Made by a program: the position numbers and the translations under genes. A DNA stretch of 64,000 bases from Mycobacterium decipiens (GTDB lineage Bacteria; Actinomycetota; Actinomycetes; Mycobacteriales; Mycobacteriaceae): contig NZ_OY970459.1 in NCBI RefSeq assembly GCF_963853665.1, positions 3,224,001 through 3,288,000 of the forward strand, written 5' to 3'. This document shows, in pieces, positions 60,211-64,000 of this stretch. The notes below the pieces were generated by a model. That model made no database searches. It was given only the letters and a program-made list of their open reading frames with translations, and was not told the origin of the DNA. How positions within the stretch are numbered: the first letter of the stretch is position 1; the number at the start of each line of letters is the position of its first letter.

Positions 60211-61596
60211 GTGAGCGACATGGCGGCGCGGTTCTCAGAAATCGTCGGCAACGCCAACGTGCTGACCGGCGACGCGATCCCCGAGGACTACGCACACGAC
60301 GAAGAGTTGACGGGACCGCCGCAGCAGCCGGCGTACGTCGCCAAGCCGGCGACCGCACAAGAGGTTGCCCAACTGCTAGTGGCCGCCTCGGAGAACGGCG
60401 TGCCGGTGACGGCCCGCGGGTCCGGGTGCGGCTTGTCGGGGGCGGCGCGCCCGCGGCAGGGTGGGCTGCTGATCTCTTTCGAGCGGATGAACGCGGTGCT
60501 TCAGGTCGATACGGCCAACCAGGTCGCCGTTGTCCAGCCCGGGGTGACCCTGAGCGACCTGGACGCCGCCACCGCCGACTACGGGTTGGGATACATGGTC
60601 TACCCGGGCGAGCTGTCGTCGAGCGTCGGTGGAAACGTCGGAACCAACGCCGGCGGGATGCGCGCGGTCAAGTACGGGATAGCCCGCCAGAACGTGCTTG
60701 GGTTGCAGGCGGTGCTGCCAACCGGTGAGATCATCCGAACCGGCGGCAAGATCGCCAAGGTGTCCACCGGCTACGACCTGACCCAGCTCATCGTCGGCTC
60801 GGAGGGCACCCTGGCCTTGGCCACCGAGGTGATCGTCAAGCTGCATCCGCGACTCGACCATAACGCCAGCGTGCTCGCTCCGTTCGCCGACTTCGACCAG
60901 GTCATGGCGGCGGTACCCAAGGTGCTCGCCAGCGGGCTGGCACCCTACATCCTCGAGTATCTCGACAACACCACGATGGCCGCACTCATCTCCACCCAAA
61001 ACCTGGAGCTGGGCATTCCAGACAAGATCCGCGACGGCTGCGAAGCGTATCTGCTTGTGGCGCTTGAGAACCGCACCGCGGATCGGCTGCTCGAGGACGT
61101 CGAGACCGTCGGCGAGATGCTCGCCGAGTTGGGTGCGGTCGACGCGTACGGGCTCGAAGGAAGCTCGGCGCGCAAGCTGATCGAGGCGCGCGAGAAGGCG
61201 TTCTGGGCGGCGAAGGCGCTGGGCGCCGACGACATCATCGACACCGTCGTCCCGCGCGCGTCGATGCCGAAGTTCTTGAGCACCGCACGCGGACTGGCCG
61301 CGGCGGCCGGCGGGGCCGCGGTCGGTTGCGGACATGCCGGAGATGGCAATGTGCACATGGCCATCGTCTGCAAGGATCCGGCGAAAAGAAGGCAGCTTAT
61401 GGCCGACATCTTCGCGCTAGCAATGGAATTGGGTGGCGCAATCTCCGGCGAACACGGCGTCGGCCGGGCCAAAGTCCCATACTTCCTGGAACTCGAAGAC
61501 CCGGTCAAGATCAACCTCATGCGGCGAATCAAGTCCAGCTTCGACCCGGCGGGCATCCTCAACCCCGGTGTTGTCTTCACGGCAGACGAAGGATGA
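60211..61596 (+). CDS. FAD-linked oxidase, glycolate/D-lactate dehydrogenase type (Rv2280-like)
   Basis: A 461-residue GlcD-like protein. The FAD-binding part (residues ~35-220) has VPVTARGSGCGLSGAARPRQ, VGGNVGTNAGGMRAVKYG and IVGSEGTLALATEVIVKLHP; the C-terminal FAD-oxidase domain has VGCGHAGDGNVHMAIV, ISGEHGVGRAKVPYF and FDPAGILNPGVVF. It would oxidise a 2-hydroxy acid and pass electrons onward. It matches Rv2280 in place and sequence pattern, next to pitB. GTG 60211; an ATG at 60220 is possible. Confidence 0.88.
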   Translation: MSDMAARFSEIVGNANVLTGDAIPEDYAHDEELTGPPQQPAYVAKPATAQEVAQLLVAASENGVPVTARGSGCGLSGAARPRQGGLLISFERMNAVLQVDTANQVAVVQPGVTLSDLDAATADYGLGYMVYPGELSSSVGGNVGTNAGGMRAVKYGIARQNVLGLQAVLPTGEIIRTGGKIAKVSTGYDLTQLIVGSEGTLALATEVIVKLHPRLDHNASVLAPFADFDQVMAAVPKVLASGLAPYILEYLDNTTMAALISTQNLELGIPDKIRDGCEAYLLVALENRTADRLLEDVETVGEMLAELGAVDAYGLEGSSARKLIEAREKAFWAAKALGADDIIDTVVPRASMPKFLSTARGLAAAAGGAAVGCGHAGDGNVHMAIVCKDPAKRRQLMADIFALAMELGGAISGEHGVGRAKVPYFLELEDPVKINLMRRIKSSFDPAGILNPGVVFTADEG

Positions 61597-61621
61597 GCAA
61601 GGCTACGGGTCCATTATTTCG

Positions 61622-62608
61622 GAATGGCTTTGGATCGGGCATCCAGCCGAGGCGTTAGCAAACCGATGTGGCTGAACGATCCGTTCCGGTTGCCACGCGT
61701 GGCAACCGCGCGCGGAATCCGCGTGCTACCTCCCCGACGGTCGGCGCATCGGCTACGCCGAGTACGGCGACCTCGCGGGCCCGGTGCTGCTCTGGTTCCA
61801 CGGCACGCCGGGCGCACGCCGCCAGTTCCCGCTACCGGGTCGGCGCACCGCCGGCAAGCTCGGCCTGCGCGTGGTCGTCGCCAAGCGGCCGGGCTCAGGC
61901 CTGTCCGATGCCCACCCCTATGGCGCGATCGCCGACTGGGCCGCCGACATCGCTAATCTGGCCGACAACCTCGGCGCGCAGCGGCTCGGCGTTGTGGGCC
62001 TTTCCGGCGGCGGCCCCTATGCCCTGGCCTGCGCCGCGGTGCCCCCGCTGGCCACTCGGGTGGACGCGGTGGCCGTGCTGGATGGCATCGTCCCCGCTGT
62101 CGGGTCCGACGCCATCGCAAGTCGCGTCGGCGACCTTGCCCGCCGCTATACCCCGATACTCTCGGGACTGCGTCGGCCGTTGGCCGCACTGAGCAGCGGG
62201 CTACAGCTACCTCCTCTGCTCGAGACTGGCGCCCGAAGGCGACCAACGGGTACTGGCCGACTCCGAGGCCGAAGCGATGTTCGTCGACGACATCGTGCTT
62301 ATCATCCGGGGCGGCTGCCGATCCCCGATCGACGATCTTCGCTTGTTCGGCCAGGACTGGGGTTTCCGGTTGGCCGACGTGCGGGTGCCGGTGCGGTGGT
62401 GGCACGGCGACACCGACCAGCTCGTGCCCCTCGCCGCCCAAGCGGCGGTCTCGCGCCTGCCCGACGCCGAGCTCATCCTGCGAGGGGCGACAGTCACCTC
62501 GGCGGCTTCGCCAGGGTCGTCGAGGTGCTCGAGTTCAGTCCTCTGAAGGCGGCTATTCGATCACCGGTTCGGCAGATTTTCCGGAATTGGCGGAGTCGAC
62601 AATTCTGA
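61622..62608 (+). pseudogene. Alpha/beta hydrolase gene broken by frameshifts
   Basis: The fold reads ESACYLPDGRRIGYAEYGDL, GPVLLWFHGTPGARRQFPLP, VVGLSGGGPYALACAAVP (nucleophile elbow with Ser) in one frame from 61715, which has a stop (61673-61675) but no start codon upstream before 61784. Near 62215 the similarity moves to a second frame (FVDDIVLIIRGGCRSPIDDL, VRWWHGDTDQLVPLAAQAAV) and near 62485 back to the first (DSHLGGFARVVEVLE, His). Three breaks indicate a pseudogene unless they are sequencing errors. Confidence 0.68.
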
Positions 62609-62850
62609 CCAATGCCGCTACCGCGCCTTCCCTACCGCTGTTCGGCTCACGGCATTTGCGCTGACGCTGAACCGCGACGTGCCAACCGTCGTGTCGGCGC
62701 ATGCTTTCGGCTATTGTCCAAGCACGCGTGTACGCGATCAATCGGGGCGTGGCGAACTACTCGCACGATCATTTTGTTCACCTGGCCTTAGCCGGTCGCT
62801 GGCCGCTGTGTCGTAGCCTGCTGACGCTCGATTTGCCAACACAACCCGGC

Positions 62851-64000
62851 GTGAGCAAACAACAGAAAAAGACCAAGGACGGGCATTTCGTGGCTAGCGG
62901 ACTTCAGAATCCCCCAGCGCCGACACCCCAACACGACGGCTTCGTCGGGTTCCTCGGGCCGGATCGACAGTTGCACCTCTCGTTCAGTTTGTTGCTGGCA
63001 GGGTCGTTCCTGCTGTTCTCCTGGTGGGCAGTCGACTACGTAGGGTCCGGCGCCAACAAGGTCATCCTGGTGTTCGCCACCGTCGTCGGCATGTTCATGG
63101 CCTTCAACGTCGGCGGCAATGACGTCGCCAACTCCTTCGGCACCAGCGTCGGCGCGGGCACGCTGACCATGAAGCAGGCGCTTCTGGTCGCGGCCATCTT
63201 CGAGGTCAGCGGCGCGATGATCGCCGGCGGCGACGTCACCGAGACCATTCGCAGCGGCATCGTTGATCTGTCCGGAGTCTCCATCGGTCCAACCGACTTT
63301 CTGAACATCATGATGTCGGCGCTATTCGCGGCAGCGCTTTGGCTGTTGTTCGCCAACCGCATGGGGTACCCGGTGTCGACCACGCACTCGATCGTCGGCG
63401 GCATCGTCGGCGCCGCGGTCACGCTGGGGTTTGTCAGCGGACAAGGCAGCACAGCCCTCGGGATGGTCCAGTGGGATGAAGTCGGCCAGATCGCGGTGTC
63501 GTGGGTGCTGTCACCGGTTTTGGGCGGGGTGGTGTCGTACCTCCTCTATGGCGCCGTCAAGCGGCACATCCTGCTGTACAACGAAGAGATTGAGCAACGC
63601 CTACTGGAAATCAAGAAGGAGCGAATCGCGCATCGCGAGCGCCACAGGGCGGCTTTCGAGCGGCTCAACGAGATCCAGCAAATCGCCTACACCGGCGCGC
63701 TCGCCCGCGACGCCGTCGCGGCAAACCGCAGGGACTTCGACCCCACTGAGCTGGAGTCCGACTACTACCGCGAACTCCACGAAATCGATACCAAGAAGTC
63801 GTCGATCGACGCGTTCCGCGCCCTGCAGAATTGGGTTCCGCTGTTCGCTGCTGGCGGATCGATGGTCATCGCCGCGATGCTGTTGTTCGAGGGATTCAAG
63901 CACATGCACTTGGGCCTGACCACTATGAACAACTACTTCATCATCGCGATGGTCGGTGCCGCGGTGTGGATGGCCACCTTCATCTTCGCTAAAACGCTTC
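62851..64000 (+). CDS. pitB: Low-affinity inorganic phosphate transporter PitB, 5' part
   Basis: GTG 62851 begins [17 protein letters not shown]; the frame is open to the window end (383 codons). The Pit signature [20 protein letters not shown] is near residue 85, with its repeat [20 protein letters not shown] near residue 172. Multiple membrane helices surround a long cytosolic helical loop (residues ~230-320). It imports phosphate (as metal phosphate) with protons. Sequence and order after the Rv2280-like gene match Rv2281 (pitB). The C-terminus lies outside the window. Confidence 0.92.
   Translation, partial: MSKQQKKTKDGHFVASGLQNPPAPTPQHDGFVGFLGPDRQLHLSFSLLLAGSFLLFSWWAVDYVGSGANKVILVFATVVGMFMAFNVGGNDVANSFGTSVGAGTLTMKQALLVAAIFEVSGAMIAGGDVTETIRSGIVDLSGVSIGPTDFLNIMMSALFAAALWLLFANRMGYPVSTTHSIVGGIVGAAVTLGFVSGQGSTALGMVQWDEVGQIAVSWVLSPVLGGVVSYLLYGAVKRHILLYNEEIEQRLLEIKKERIAHRERHRAAFERLNEIQQIAYTGALARDAVAANRRDFDPTELESDYYRELHEIDTKKSSIDAFRALQNWVPLFAAGGSMVIAAMLLFEGFKHMHLGLTTMNNYFIIAMVGAAVWMATFIFAKTL

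Overview
The window is chromosomal DNA of a slow-growing Mycobacterium closely related to the M. tuberculosis (Mtb) complex. The evidence is high GC, many GTG/TTG starts, near-identical AceE, AcpM, KasA, KasB and CYP124 proteins, and a gene order that follows H37Rv from about Rv2237 to Rv2281. I cannot name the species from sequence alone. Comparisons with H37Rv rest on my knowledge of its gene order, not on an alignment run here.

Layout. 1-3.9 kb: the end of an MpaB/DUF2236 oxygenase gene, an Imm-5-like protein, a broken 13E12 repeat gene, an epoxide hydrolase, decayed fragments and tRNA-Val(TAC). 3.9-9.7 kb: ahpE, a DUF3052 protein, a lipoprotein, aceE (E1 of pyruvate dehydrogenase) and the PucR-type regulator mabR. 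10-15.3 kb: the FAS-II/mycolate operon fabD-acpM-kasA-kasB-accD6. It is preceded by a regulatory region with an inverted repeat and an 11-nt phased repeat, and ends in a large palindrome. 15.4-16.4 kb: an AbiEi/DUF559-type gene bracketed by two near-identical palindromes. 16.4-36 kb: a conserved block (glpD1, TetR, AGPS-like flavoprotein, diacylglycerol kinase, DUF3145, beta-lactamase-like, methyltransferase, mscR, MBL hydrolase, a Lnt-like protein with Cys replaced by Ser, SDR, Hsp70-like membrane protein, MFS, cyp124).

From 35.6 kb the order departs from H37Rv. An amine oxidase, a secreted protein, a methyltransferase and a broken SnoaL gene follow cyp124. Then come the lppN/Rv2272/Rv2273 counterparts. 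Between Rv2273 (40.5 kb) and the Rv2277c-like phosphodiesterase (57.6 kb) lies about 17 kb of accessory DNA where H37Rv has mazEF8, Rv2275 and cyp121. It holds a K+ channel, an adenylate cyclase-ATPase, an Excalibur protein, two ends of a broken Ser/Thr kinase gene, a DUF6338 protein, an LLM-oxidoreductase remnant, IS1380, IS3 and IS256 remnants, an mmpS-mmpL pair, a DHA2 exporter and arr, a rifampicin ADP-ribosyltransferase. An IS5-type remnant, a MaoC gene, a glycolate/lactate-oxidase-like gene, a broken alpha/beta hydrolase and the start of pitB close the window.

How the genes work together: AceE supplies acetyl-CoA. FabD, AcpM, KasA, KasB and AccD6 make malonyl-AcpM and extend meromycolate chains, probably under MabR. 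The accessory island combines export (MmpL, DHA2), antibiotic modification (Arr) and signalling genes with much IS debris, which marks it as a plastic region. No CRISPR array, prophage or clearly new multi-gene system was found. The most unusual structures are the palindrome-bracketed AbiEi-like gene, the phased repeat upstream of fabD and the island with arr.
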